Shown one piece after another: positions 1-8,404 of a DNA stretch of 59,515 nucleotides (position 1 is the stretch's first letter; each line of letters opens with the position of its first letter). Source of the DNA: Butyrivibrio sp. (GTDB lineage: Bacteria; Bacillota; Clostridia; Lachnospirales; Lachnospiraceae). A model generated the notes under the pieces. That model did no database searches. It was not told the origin of the DNA and was given only the letters and a program-made list of their open reading frames with translations. The stretch spans positions 1 through 59,515 of the forward strand of contig JAEEXE010000015.1 of NCBI GenBank assembly GCA_016291375.1, written 5' to 3'. Made by a program: the position numbers and the translations under genes.

Positions 1-110
1 GGCCCTGTGCGCCTCTGGTGCTACTATACAATACTTCCTTTGCCATTGCTTTTACTCCTCTTTTATTGATACAATATTCCCGTAAAGTATATCATAAAAG
101 AGGTTCTTGT

Positions 111-908
111 GTGAAAAAAAATAAATCTGTGGGGGTTTTCGAAACTACACTTAAAGACGGAACCCCTTCCTACAGGTCATCAATAACCTATAACGGCAAG
201 CACATCGCACTTGGCTCATTTGCGGACAACAAGACCGCAGCAAGAGTTTACAAGGAGGCTCATCGCGTCCTTTATTCAGGCAGGGACGTTATTTCCTCTT
301 ACAAAAAAGATATGTCTCTTCCCTTTGAAAAATATGTTTCTCTTATAAACTACAGAGACAAGGGTATGTACATATCCAATCCTATTTATCTGGAAAAAAA
401 ATATTTTCTTTATTATCTTTCACCTGAAATTGCATATAAATTTGATATTGAGGATCTCTTTTACTACTCATCACATAAAATAATGAAAAGAGGCTCTCAT
501 CTTTTTGTTGCGGATTACGGAAGTCAGCTCTCCGTTCTTCAGCGTTATGGCATAAAAAGCTATTCAGTAAGGGGACGCGATTATCTTTTTGCAAATGACG
601 ATCCTTACGATCTTCGCTATGAGAATATCATTATCTTAAACAGATATCACGGCGTGAGACAGTTTGCGGAAAAGGGCTTTGTCAAATACAAGGCAGTAAT
701 TCACATAAGAAGCAACTATGTTGTGGGTAAATATGCTTCTGAAGCAGAAGCAGCCATTGCCTACAATAAGGCCGCAGACATTCTCATCAAAAACGGAATT
801 CGCAAAAATTTTATTCAAAATTATGTGGAAGATATATCTGCCTCTCAATACGCAGACATTTATACCAAAGTCAAAATTTCTGATAAAATCTACACTCTTA
901 GGGGATAG
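111..908 (+). CDS. Tandem AP2-domain DNA-binding protein
   Basis: 265 residues from a GTG at 111, preceded by AAAAGAGG at 96-103 with a 7-nt spacer. An upstream in-frame GTG at 18 would add 31 hydrophobic residues and has no visible ribosome site. Two AP2/ERF-like modules are visible. One lies near residues 5-50 (VGVFETTLKDG, then HIALGSFADNKTAARVYKEA). The other is near 200-245 (GVRQFAEKGFVKYKA, then VVGKYASEAEAAIAYNKAAD). In bacteria AP2 modules usually sit on HNH homing endonucleases. Here the middle keeps a motif like the tail of an HNH domain (FANDDPYDLRYENIIILN) but lacks a clear catalytic His pair, so I infer a DNA-binding protein rather than a nuclease. A separate lipoprotein promoter starts 60 bp after its stop. 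Confidence 0.6.
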   Translation: MKKNKSVGVFETTLKDGTPSYRSSITYNGKHIALGSFADNKTAARVYKEAHRVLYSGRDVISSYKKDMSLPFEKYVSLINYRDKGMYISNPIYLEKKYFLYYLSPEIAYKFDIEDLFYYSSHKIMKRGSHLFVADYGSQLSVLQRYGIKSYSVRGRDYLFANDDPYDLRYENIIILNRYHGVRQFAEKGFVKYKAVIHIRSNYVVGKYASEAEAAIAYNKAADILIKNGIRKNFIQNYVEDISASQYADIYTKVKISDKIYTLRG

Positions 909-968
909 GCTTTTCTTTCCCCCATCTTTTTGTATCCCTATTTTTTTAATTATTTTGTAATCAATTAT

Positions 969-997
969 TTGACATCTTCTTCGAAATGTGATATAAG
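969..997 (+). promoter_or_regulatory. Sigma-A type promoter of the lipoprotein array
   Basis: TTGACA at 969-974, a 17-bp spacer, and TATAAG at 992-997. This is a near-consensus housekeeping promoter about 70 bp before the first lipoprotein start. No comparable promoter is obvious between the first and second array members. Confidence 0.75.
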
Positions 998-1067
998 TGT
1001 ACTAGCATTACTAATACACTTAACGTTTATAAAAGGGAAGAGGCATACACATGCCGGGAAGGATAAT

Positions 1068-1685
1068 ATGAAAAAGAAAACAGCAGCACTTTTGATCACG
1101 TCAGCAGTGATCTTTTCACTAGCAGGATGCGCAGGTGCATCAACAGAAACTGCTTCAGTAAATGAAACAGCAATAGAGTCATCTTCTGAAGAAGATGCAA
1201 GTGCAGAAGAAACTTCTTCCGTCGAGGCAAATGAAGATGTATCAACTGACGTTGAAGATGACTCTTTTACATATAATGGAGAGACAATTTCTATATTAAA
1301 TGATGCATCCGTTACTCTTTCAAAACTTGGTAATTACGATCCCACTTCTGCAACAGGGGATGATTTCAAGGAATACATATACAATAACGGAGCCATAGAA
1401 TTTTCCACAAATAAGATTGATGGCATCGAGGCACCAGTGTTTTTGTACATCAACGCACCTGACATAAAAACAGCAAGAGGTGTCGGCGTGGGAAGCACTC
1501 AGAAGGAAATAATAGATGCTTACGGTGATCCCGACGACAAGAAGGATGACGGTGAAATGCATACAACCGAATATCATTTTGATACCTATACCATAACTTT
1601 CAGATTTAGTTCTATGGATAAAGAAAAAGTAGATATGGTTATGTATACTCACAACTATTACCACTCCAAAACTGCTTTCAGTTAA
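1068..1685 (+). CDS. Array lipoprotein 1 (two-repeat YG-P family)
   Basis: 205 residues from ATG 1068, after GGGAAGG. An in-frame start at 930 is rejected because it would place 46 residues before the signal peptide. The signal peptide ends in lipobox LAGC with lipid-anchored Cys21, so the product should be attached to the outer face of the membrane. A Ser/Glu-rich linker (about residues 22-65) leads to a folded region with two related elements. The first is FTYNGETISILND; the second is GVGVGSTQKEIIDAYGDPDD near residue 145. The G-S-x-x-E-[IV]-x-x-x-Y-G-[DE]-P pattern recalls BamE/SmpA-like and BLIP-like repeats, which is inference only. It is the first of five tandem paralogues. The function is unknown. 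Confidence 0.8.
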   Translation: MKKKTAALLITSAVIFSLAGCAGASTETASVNETAIESSSEEDASAEETSSVEANEDVSTDVEDDSFTYNGETISILNDASVTLSKLGNYDPTSATGDDFKEYIYNNGAIEFSTNKIDGIEAPVFLYINAPDIKTARGVGVGSTQKEIIDAYGDPDDKKDDGEMHTTEYHFDTYTITFRFSSMDKEKVDMVMYTHNYYHSKTAFS

Positions 1686-1697
1686 CGGGGATTAATT

Positions 1698-1731
1698 AAC
1701 GCTTATAAAAGGAAAAACGCTTATAAAAGGA
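1698..1731 (+). repeat. Duplicated leader/ribosome-site module
   Basis: AACGCTTATAAAAGGA occurs at 1698-1713 and exactly again at 1716-1731, 18 bp apart. A one-base variant (AACGTTTATAAAAGGG) lies at 1022-1037 before array member 1. The second copy supplies the AAAGGAGGG ribosome site of array member 2. It looks like a recently duplicated 5' leader, consistent with the array growing by tandem duplication. Confidence 0.7.
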
Positions 1732-1738
1732 GGGAGAT

Positions 1739-2416
1739 ATGATGATGAAAAAGACAGCCACTATACTGTTAGTTTCTACTTTAGCGCTTACATTTACGGG
1801 ATGCGGAGGTAACTTATCAGCTTCCTCTGATTCAAGCAGCAACGGTCCTGTTACAGAGATAGATGCAGGAACAACCACCGGCATGGCAGACATGCCTGTA
1901 GCCGGCATTACTGCAGATCTCTCTTTTGAAACAGAAAAGCCGGTAGCTACAGCTGATGCAGCGCAGTCCTACTCTTCTATTCCGGATGATTCTTTTCTTT
2001 ATAAAGGAAATGTCATCTCTGTTCTTAATGATACCGAGACAACCCTTGATGCTCTCGAGGCTTCTAACACCACCCCCGGAAGTCTGTACCAGGATGAGAA
2101 ATTGTACAGTCTGGATTCCGGTGCCATTGAATTTGAGACATACAACGTTGACGGTAAAGAACAGCCCAAATGCATATATATAATAGAAAAAGGTATTCTG
2201 ACACCAAAGAATATATGTGTCGGATGTTCCATAGATGAGCTTGTTGATGCATACGGAGAGCCCGATAAGATTCACGACGAGACCTACGATGCATACGAAT
2301 ATAATTACGGAGATGTGGATCTTGTATTTGATCTTAATATGTCTGAAAAAAAGATTGACAGAATATGCATAGAAAACACAGAAACAGTATCCAAAGTAAA
2401 TCAGGAGCCTCACTAA
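1739..2416 (+). CDS. Array lipoprotein 2 (two-repeat YG-P family)
   Basis: 225 residues. Three consecutive ATG codons (1739, 1742, 1745) follow AAAGGAGGG; I keep the first. The signal peptide ends FTGC with Cys22. A long low-complexity Ser/Thr/Ala linker runs to about residue 80. The folded part has SFLYKGNVISVLND (the shared first element) and ICVGCSIDELVDAYGEPDK (the shared second element), where Cys replaces the Ser or Thr seen in the paralogues. The C-terminal EYNYGDVDLVFDLN matches the YDFxxxxxxF strand pair in the other copies. Lies 53 bp after member 1 with no terminator between, so probably cotranscribed. The function is unknown. Confidence 0.8.
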   Translation: MMMKKTATILLVSTLALTFTGCGGNLSASSDSSSNGPVTEIDAGTTTGMADMPVAGITADLSFETEKPVATADAAQSYSSIPDDSFLYKGNVISVLNDTETTLDALEASNTTPGSLYQDEKLYSLDSGAIEFETYNVDGKEQPKCIYIIEKGILTPKNICVGCSIDELVDAYGEPDKIHDETYDAYEYNYGDVDLVFDLNMSEKKIDRICIENTETVSKVNQEPH

Positions 2417-2483
2417 TAACAAATGATTGGCCAATCATTGCAAATAAATTTTAACATATAAACAAGGCAACAAAGGAGACAAC

Positions 2484-3125
2484 ATGGTTAAGACAAAAAC
2501 AACAGCAATGATAATGGCATCAGCAATGATGCTCGCTCTTATGGGATGTGGTGAATCAGCAGGTGCCGATTCTACCGAAGGAATATCGATTACATCAGAA
2601 AACATTCCGGCAGAAAATGTGACTGAATCCCCTTCTGCTACTGATACAAACCCTTCAGAAGAAAAAACGGCTTCTGATTCCAATGCACCTGAAGATTCTA
2701 TAGTGGATTTTGATGGAAAGAAAGTCTCAGTTCTTGATGATCTGGATTCTATAATGGGCACACTTGGAGAGCCCTCATCAAAATCTAATGATGCTATTTC
2801 CACTTTCTATTCCTTTGGTGATGGAAAGATTGAATGCTGTGCATCTACTATTGACGGCAAAGAAGCTCCCATCACGTTATCTGTAAAAACAGATGAGATC
2901 AAAACCTCAAAAGGAATTGGCATAGGAAATACAATTGATGATGTTACTGCTTCCTACGGTGAGCCCACTGAAGACAATATCGATGAGGAGGCTAAAGCAA
3001 AAGGTTTCTTTCTTCATATAGGATATTACGATTTTGGCGATTACACATTAGCTTTTAAATATGATGAAGATGGAAAAGTTACATCGTACTGGTACATAAA
3101 TGATGAAAATGACTCAAAAATGTGA
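2484..3125 (+). CDS. Array lipoprotein 3 (two-repeat YG-P family)
   Basis: 213 residues, with AAAGGAGAC upstream of ATG 2484. Lipobox LMGC with Cys22. The linker is rich in Ser, Glu and Asn. The two-repeat architecture is clearest here: VDFDGKKVSVLDDLDSIMGTLGEPSS in positions 75-100 carries an L-G-E-P motif, and GIGIGNTIDDVTASYGEPTED near 155 carries Y-G-E-P, so each half ends in G-x-P. The C terminus (YYDFGDYTLAFKYDEDGKV) predicts a beta-hairpin. Paralogue of its neighbours; extracytoplasmic; ligand unknown. Confidence 0.8.
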   Translation: MVKTKTTAMIMASAMMLALMGCGESAGADSTEGISITSENIPAENVTESPSATDTNPSEEKTASDSNAPEDSIVDFDGKKVSVLDDLDSIMGTLGEPSSKSNDAISTFYSFGDGKIECCASTIDGKEAPITLSVKTDEIKTSKGIGIGNTIDDVTASYGEPTEDNIDEEAKAKGFFLHIGYYDFGDYTLAFKYDEDGKVTSYWYINDENDSKM

Positions 3126-3158
3126 TTAAAATAAATTTCTATCTGGATTGGAGGAAAT

Positions 3159-3815
3159 ATGAAAAAGAAAACTACTGCTGCCATTCTATTAGCAGCTACC
3201 ATGATGATTACCCTTATGGGATGTGGAAGTACATCAGAAAGTGATACTTCCCTTGACATATCAAGCACTGAAGTATCTGCTGAAAGTCTTAACTATGATG
3301 ATTCAGCCAAAAGTTCCATAAGCGTGGAGGCTCCCGGTGACCGGGATGATGTCATTGCAGATACATCAGATTCCACTGATACTACTGCCCTCTCAGATGA
3401 TTCATTTATATATAACGGCAACAAAGTATCCATTCTAGATGATGGTGATACTATTGCAAGCTCCATGGGAACACCGGGATCAACCGCAGCTGATCGGGAT
3501 CTCACCTATAACTTCTATACTGACAAAGACGGTGCTGATTCAGTATCAAGCACAATATTTAGCTACAATGGTTCAAAGCTTCCTATTGAGATTGTTATTT
3601 CAAGTCCTGATATCCAGACATCCAAAGGAATCCACGTAGGATCCTCTCAAGAAGAAGTTGAAGCAGTCTATGGAAATAACGCAGAAAAAGATGAATACAT
3701 AATTACCTATGATTTTAAAAAGTTCAGCATCAGATTCCAGATGATGAATGGCGCGGTTATTCACATCTACTACATTAATACTGATAACGAGAAAGCCTTC
3801 GACGCTAATAGATAA
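3159..3815 (+). CDS. Array lipoprotein 4 (two-repeat YG-P family)
   Basis: 218 residues from ATG 3159, after TTGGAGGAAAT. The N terminus (MKKKTTAAILLAAT) is almost the same as in member 1, and the lipobox is LMGC with Cys22. Shared elements are SFIYNGNKVSILDDGDTIAS with MGTPGS, and GIHVGSSQEEVEAVYGNNAE, where the second Pro is lost. The last strands (YDFKKFSIRFQM) match the family. It begins 33 bp after member 3. A degraded copy of the same family follows it. Confidence 0.8.
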   Translation: MKKKTTAAILLAATMMITLMGCGSTSESDTSLDISSTEVSAESLNYDDSAKSSISVEAPGDRDDVIADTSDSTDTTALSDDSFIYNGNKVSILDDGDTIASSMGTPGSTAADRDLTYNFYTDKDGADSVSSTIFSYNGSKLPIEIVISSPDIQTSKGIHVGSSQEEVEAVYGNNAEKDEYIITYDFKKFSIRFQMMNGAVIHIYYINTDNEKAFDANR

Positions 3816-3842
3816 ATGTTATTACAGTAATTTATTTTTAAC

Positions 3843-4010
3843 AGCTTAGCAAGTACCAAAAAAGAAGTAAAAGCTGCATACAGAGAGATTGATGAAGAGA
3901 AGGGCAATCTTATATACAGCTTTGATGGGTCTGATATTGTTTTTCTTAATGGGAAATGGCAAAATACTAGCCATCATTTACAGAAACATGACAACCTTCA
4001 ATCAATTTGA
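3843..4010 (+). pseudogene. Remnant of a sixth array lipoprotein (C-terminal part only)
   Basis: Reading from 3843 in frame to the TGA at 4008 gives a 55-residue fragment. It begins SLASTKKEVKAAYREIDEEK and continues NLIYSFDGSDIVFLNG. This aligns with the second repeat of the array proteins (for example VGSTQKEIIDAYGDPDD then YHFDTYTITF). No start codon, signal peptide, linker or first repeat precedes it; a stop lies in frame just upstream (about 3828). It is therefore a 5'-deleted paralogue between members 4 and 5. Confidence 0.65.
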
Positions 4011-4055
4011 CGGAGTCGCTTAAATGTTTAATGTTTGCATAAAGAGGATAGAAAT

Positions 4056-4721
4056 ATGAGGAATAAAATGAAAAAATCTATTGCGATTTCGCTCTGTACA
4101 GCTTTTACGATTGCCCTTATAGGGTGCGGTCCAACAGAAGAAGATGTAACAGCATCCAGCGCTGATTTCACAGTTGAGGAAGATACTATAGAGGCTGCTT
4201 CGGAGGCACTTTCCGAGTACAGCAACAGTTCCAACACTACAATTACTATAGATACTTCAAATACTCCATCAATGGATCCTGCAGATCCTACATTTTATTA
4301 CAATCAAAAGCTCGTATCAGTTATGGGCAATAAAGACAGAATCATTGATGCACTGGGAACTCCGGATCCCGAAGGTGAACTCCAGCTTTCCGACCACCAC
4401 TACTCTTTTGCTTCAGGTCAGATAACAATGCAGACTGTTGATATCAAAGATGAGGAGACACCACTTAGTATAACCATTCTCGAAAGAGATGTTCATACTT
4501 CTATGGAGATCGGAGTCGGAACTTCAAAGGATGATGTAGTTGCAAAGTACGGCGAAAACTATGAAACTTTCAAAAGTGAATATGGAATCGGTTATAAATA
4601 TGACTACGAGGATTTCTACATCAAATTCACCTTTGATAGCGATGAGATAAAAGAGTTTAGTTATATCAACAAAGAGGCCGAAAAGATTGCCTCTCAGAAA
4701 CCAAAGCAGAAAGAAGACTAA
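4056..4721 (+). CDS. Array lipoprotein 5 (two-repeat YG-P family)
   Basis: 221 residues from ATG 4056, with AAAGAGG at 4041-4047. An in-frame TTG at 4035 lies before that ribosome site and is rejected. Lipobox LIGC with Cys24. First element: TFYYNQKLVSVMGNKDRI then ALGTPDPEG. Second element: EIGVGTSKDDVVAKYGENYE, lacking the final Pro. The tail is Lys-rich (QKPKQKED). It is separated from member 4 by the remnant of another copy. The stop codon lies inside the stem of a terminator shared with convergent rhaB. The function is unknown. Confidence 0.8.
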   Translation: MRNKMKKSIAISLCTAFTIALIGCGPTEEDVTASSADFTVEEDTIEAASEALSEYSNSSNTTITIDTSNTPSMDPADPTFYYNQKLVSVMGNKDRIIDALGTPDPEGELQLSDHHYSFASGQITMQTVDIKDEETPLSITILERDVHTSMEIGVGTSKDDVVAKYGENYETFKSEYGIGYKYDYEDFYIKFTFDSDEIKEFSYINKEAEKIASQKPKQKED

Positions 4722-4743
4722 AGATTTTTTCTTTAGTCTTCTT
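4711..4743. terminator. Bidirectional terminator carrying both stop codons
   Basis: A 13-bp perfect stem (AAGAAGACTAAAG at 4711-4723 with its complement at 4731-4743) around the loop ATTTTTT, flanked by T-rich sequence on one side and A-rich on the other. The TAA of lipoprotein 5 (4719-4721) lies in the left arm and the TAA of rhaB (4733-4735) in the right arm. Confidence 0.85.
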
Positions 4744-6157
4744 TTATTTCAAAAGAAATGAGAACAGCTTTTCTAAATTCTCCCAAATCAGAAAAAACAT
4801 TGTCATACAAAAGCTGAGCACCTATATTGCCAATTGCCGTAGCTTCTCCGGGTCCTGCGAAGACTTTTTTGCCCGTAATATGAGCTGTGAGCTTATTTAG
4901 AAAATCAGCATTGGAGCCACCGCCCACAATATTTATACAGTCAAAATTCCTACCCGTTATCTGTTCTATCTCCTTTGCAGTGTCTCTGTAACATACTGCA
5001 AGGCTTTTATAAATCACCTTCGCAAGCTCCCAGGGCGAAGAAGGCACATCCATATTCTTTTCTCTGCAGGCTTCCCGGATCTCTTTTATCATCGACCTAG
5101 GATTAAGGAATCTGGAATCCTTGGCATCAACCACAGATTCTATTTGCTCTCTTTCCGCTCTTTTACACAGGTTTGCAAAAGAAAAATCGTCTTCAGGGCT
5201 TTTCCCGGGATAATCATAGCCTTCTTCAAGCTCTTTTTTTACAGATTGGATCATCCAAAGCCCCATGATGTTCTTAAGGAATCTATATCTTCCGTTGTAG
5301 CCGCCCTCGTTTGTAAAATTGGCCATGCGCGCTTCTTTACTGCAATTGGGCGCACTGAGCTCGCACCCCATTAAAGACCAGGTGCCTGAAGAAATAAAAA
5401 GGACATTCTCATGGATGCTCGGAATGCTCATAACAGCTGATCCGGTGTCATGGGTTGCCGGAAGTATCACTTTACAGCTAAATCCCACAGACTTTGCGAT
5501 GTCCTCAGTAAGTTCTCCAACTTCTGTCCCCGGCATGGAAAGTGCTCCGAAAAGCTTATCCGGAAGCCCCAATCTCTTTATAAGTTCGTGATCCCAGTCC
5601 TTTTTCCCGGCATCTACAAGCTGGGTTGTTGTAGCGTTTGTGTACTCCTGCTTCTTTATACCTGTCAAAAGAAAATTAAGATAATCCGGAACCATCAGAA
5701 AAGTGCAGGCTTTTTGAAGCTCAGAAGGACTACTTTTTTTCATCGCCATAAGCTGATAGATTGTATTAAAAATAGCTTTCTGTATGCCTGTACGACTGTA
5801 TAGTTCATCTTCAGAGATTATCCTTAAGACCTCAGCGTCCATCCCTTCTGTTCTTGTGTCTCTGTAGGAAATGCAGTCTCCTATCCTGTTATCATCCTTA
5901 TCAAGAAGTACATAGTCAACGCCCCAGGTATCAATCCCCATTGTCTTTGGAATCATGCCCAGTTCACTGCATTTTCTCATACCATTTTTAATCTCGGTAA
6001 AAAGATAATCCACATCCCATATAAGAGATCCTCCTCTTTGCAAAGCTCCGTTGGCAAACCTGTATATCTCTTTGGTGATGATCCTACCCTCTTCAACATA
6101 AGATAAGATATGTCTTCCGGATGAAGCTCCGATATCTACCGCCAAATAATAGTCCAT
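4733..6157 (-). CDS. rhaB: L-rhamnulokinase
   Basis: 474 residues, FGGY-type carbohydrate kinase. It phosphorylates L-rhamnulose to L-rhamnulose-1-phosphate with ATP in the cytoplasm. The N-terminal YYLAVDIGASSGRHIL is the ATP-binding phosphate-1 motif of the actin-like fold. Later motifs include IDTWGVDY, the catalytic-Asp region PATHDTGSAV, FISSGTWSLMG, and the phosphate-2/adenosine motif NIVGGGSNADFLNKLTA. The length fits the family (about 480-490). It is the last gene of rhaA-rhaD-rhaB, 3 nt after the rhaD stop. Identity is firm because of its two neighbours. Confidence 0.93.
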   Translation of the reverse strand: MDYYLAVDIGASSGRHILSYVEEGRIITKEIYRFANGALQRGGSLIWDVDYLFTEIKNGMRKCSELGMIPKTMGIDTWGVDYVLLDKDDNRIGDCISYRDTRTEGMDAEVLRIISEDELYSRTGIQKAIFNTIYQLMAMKKSSPSELQKACTFLMVPDYLNFLLTGIKKQEYTNATTTQLVDAGKKDWDHELIKRLGLPDKLFGALSMPGTEVGELTEDIAKSVGFSCKVILPATHDTGSAVMSIPSIHENVLFISSGTWSLMGCELSAPNCSKEARMANFTNEGGYNGRYRFLKNIMGLWMIQSVKKELEEGYDYPGKSPEDDFSFANLCKRAEREQIESVVDAKDSRFLNPRSMIKEIREACREKNMDVPSSPWELAKVIYKSLAVCYRDTAKEIEQITGRNFDCINIVGGGSNADFLNKLTAHITGKKVFAGPGEATAIGNIGAQLLYDNVFSDLGEFRKAVLISFEIKED

Positions 6158-6160
6158 ATC

Positions 6161-7009
6161 TCATACCTCGCCGATGATATTACTCTTTTTCTCATAGAGA
6201 CAATCTTCATTTACGTTGATACCAAAAGGCTCGTTAAGAGCTCTAAAATCAGAAGGCTCAATTGTCTGGCGCTTTCTATCTGTCATGGACATTACTTTTA
6301 CGAGTACTTCTGCAGCTTTTTCCACAGTGTGCATAAGTCCGAAGGCTATGTCAAAATCAGTTCCGCAAGCAAACATTCCGTGATGTGCCCATATAGCAAC
6401 ATCTTTGGTTTCCATAATCTTGGATGTTGCAACGGCGATTTCTCTTCCTCCCGGAACCATCCACGGAACTACGCCGATTCCTGACGGGAATACCACGGGA
6501 CACTCTGTTGCCATCTCCCATATCTCTCTTGTAAAAATCTTGTCATCAAGAGGAAGTACATAAGTAAGGGCAATAGTGTTGGCAGGGTGACAGTGATATA
6601 CAACTCTTATATCAGCGCTGCGCTTTTTGCACACTTCAAGGTTCATAAGGTGCGAAGGAAGCTCTGATGTGGGTCTTCCGCCGTCCTTAAGCCCCCATAC
6701 TATCTTGTATCTTTTACCCTCATTATCAACCTTTATAATGCAGATATTTGCTTCAGGATCGATCTCTACATTTCTGAAATACTTACCTGATCCTGTGACC
6801 ATAAAGTACTCTCCCGCAAGGAAAGGCACGCTTGTGCCAATCTCAGCCCAGTCAGAAGCCTCATTAAGTTCTTCCTTAACACTTTCAATTTCCTCTTCTT
6901 TTATCCTGTAGCTTAGATTTCCACCGTTTCTCTCATGCCATCCCTGATAAAAACCATCAACGCACATACGGCAAAAGCCCTGTGCAAATTTAGAATCCAG
7001 TACTTTCAT
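6161..7009 (-). CDS. rhaD: L-rhamnulose-1-phosphate aldolase
   Basis: 282 residues, class II zinc aldolase/AraD family. It cleaves L-rhamnulose-1-phosphate into dihydroxyacetone phosphate and L-lactaldehyde. Visible motifs: the glycine-rich NGGNLSYR, the phosphate-binding region TGSGKYFRN, zinc ligands in VVYHCHPANT and IWAHHGMFACG, and a Glu in the family position (FTREIWEMATECP). AGGAGA lies just before ATG 7009. It sits between rhaA (14 nt upstream) and rhaB (3 nt downstream), so translational coupling is likely. Confidence 0.92.
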   Translation of the reverse strand: MKVLDSKFAQGFCRMCVDGFYQGWHERNGGNLSYRIKEEEIESVKEELNEASDWAEIGTSVPFLAGEYFMVTGSGKYFRNVEIDPEANICIIKVDNEGKRYKIVWGLKDGGRPTSELPSHLMNLEVCKKRSADIRVVYHCHPANTIALTYVLPLDDKIFTREIWEMATECPVVFPSGIGVVPWMVPGGREIAVATSKIMETKDVAIWAHHGMFACGTDFDIAFGLMHTVEKAAEVLVKVMSMTDRKRQTIEPSDFRALNEPFGINVNEDCLYEKKSNIIGEV

Positions 7010-7023
7010 CTTAAATTCTCCTT

Positions 7024-8277
7024 TTATCTCTGTCTTTTTGAAAGAACATCTCTCTCATAGTTTTTACACTCATCAAACCAGTCATCCTCAGTGGGAACAC
7101 CGCTCTTTTGGCAATAATAGTTCCACACATCGCCGTAAGGCATCATCTTAAGTCTTTCATTAAGCTCCATAAGTGAAGTAAAATCGCAGTCATCCTGGAG
7201 CTTTGTAAGCTCATCCGTAGGCTGAAGGAGCGCATATAAAAGAGCTTTCAGGAAATCTCTCATTCCGCAGGTCCATGCAGAAACTCTATTGATACTTGCA
7301 TCAAAATAATCCATTCCGATATAGAATCTATCGTATCCGTTCCTAACAATCTCTTTTGCAAGTTCTATTGAATCATCGTTAAAAAGAACAACGTGATCGG
7401 AATCCCAGCGAACAGGCCTTGAAACGTGAAGTGCCATCTTATCATTAAACAAAAGCATTGAACTAAGCTTATCCGCAACATTCTCCGTAGGATGGAAATG
7501 CCCGGTATCAATAAGACACATAACATTGTTCTTAGCAGCGTAGTTCATGTAGAATTCATGGCTTCCTACGGTATAAGACTCGGCGCCTATTCCAAAAACC
7601 TTGGACTCCACAGCCACCTTGACCTTGCTCTTGTCATAATCAGTAGCAAGGATCTCATCGAGAGAAGCCTTCAATCTGGCCCTTGGAGCAGTTCTGTTAC
7701 CCGGAACATCTTTAAGTCCATCAGGAATCCAGATATTCATCATGCACTCAATTCCCGTCTCCTGTGCAAGATACTCAGAAATCTTAAGGCAAGCCTGCCC
7801 ATGTCTTACCCAGAACCTTCTGATCTCCTCATCTGATGATGAAAGAGTTGCAACTTCAGACTTGGGGTGACTAAAGAAAGTCGGATTAAAATCTATACCA
7901 AGATTTCTTTCCTTGGCATATTCGGCCCATTTTTTGAAATGCTCAGGCTTAAGCTCGTCTCTGTCAGCCCATTCGCCATCTTCAAATATCGCATATGAAG
8001 CATGGAGATTGATCTTGTGCTTACCCGGAACAAACGAAAAAGTCTCATCCATATCCTGCATAAGCTCTTTGGGGGTAGTTGCCTTGTATGGGTAATTTCC
8101 GGTTGTCTGAATTCCTCCCGTCAGCGGTCCCTTGGTATCAAATCCGGTAACGTCATCCCCCTGCCAGCAGTGCATTGAAAGCTTGATCTTACTTAGGGTC
8201 TCAAGGGCCTTATCCGTATCAACCCCTATTTTTTTATATCTCTTTTGTGCATCCTCATATCTCTCTGTAATTGTCAT
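7024..8277 (-). CDS. rhaA: L-rhamnose isomerase
   Basis: 417 residues from ATG 8277; E. coli RhaA is 419. An ATG 15 nt upstream (8292) is rejected because its first codons form the AAAGGAGAAGG ribosome site for 8277. The enzyme converts L-rhamnose to L-rhamnulose with divalent metals in a TIM barrel. Characteristic stretches are SMHCWQGDDVTGFDTKG, KINLHASYAIFEDG, GIDFNPTFFSHPK, CLIDTGHFHPTENV and LHVSRPVRWDSDHVV. They hold the expected His, Asp and Glu metal ligands. First gene of the rhamnose operon, divergent from an AraC-type regulator. Confidence 0.95.
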   Translation of the reverse strand: MTITERYEDAQKRYKKIGVDTDKALETLSKIKLSMHCWQGDDVTGFDTKGPLTGGIQTTGNYPYKATTPKELMQDMDETFSFVPGKHKINLHASYAIFEDGEWADRDELKPEHFKKWAEYAKERNLGIDFNPTFFSHPKSEVATLSSSDEEIRRFWVRHGQACLKISEYLAQETGIECMMNIWIPDGLKDVPGNRTAPRARLKASLDEILATDYDKSKVKVAVESKVFGIGAESYTVGSHEFYMNYAAKNNVMCLIDTGHFHPTENVADKLSSMLLFNDKMALHVSRPVRWDSDHVVLFNDDSIELAKEIVRNGYDRFYIGMDYFDASINRVSAWTCGMRDFLKALLYALLQPTDELTKLQDDCDFTSLMELNERLKMMPYGDVWNYYCQKSGVPTEDDWFDECKNYERDVLSKRQR

Positions 8278-8355
8278 ACCTTCTCCTTTCATATCTCCTT
8301 AAAGCCGCCTTCTGCGCCGGGATAATCCTTGGTAAAAAGAGCCTTATAAAGAACT

Positions 8356-8379
8356 CTAATAACATTTTCCTGTTATTAG
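8356..8379. promoter_or_regulatory. Candidate operator: 9-bp inverted repeat
   Basis: CTAATAACA at 8356-8364 and its exact complement TGTTATTAG at 8371-8379, with a 6-bp spacer. It lies between the divergent rhaA and AraC-type genes, about 80 bp upstream of the rhaA start. There is no T-run, so an operator for a dimeric regulator is more likely than a terminator. The protein that binds it is inferred, not shown. Confidence 0.45.
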
Positions 8380-8404
8380 TATCACCTATAATCTCAGGGA
8401 TTTT

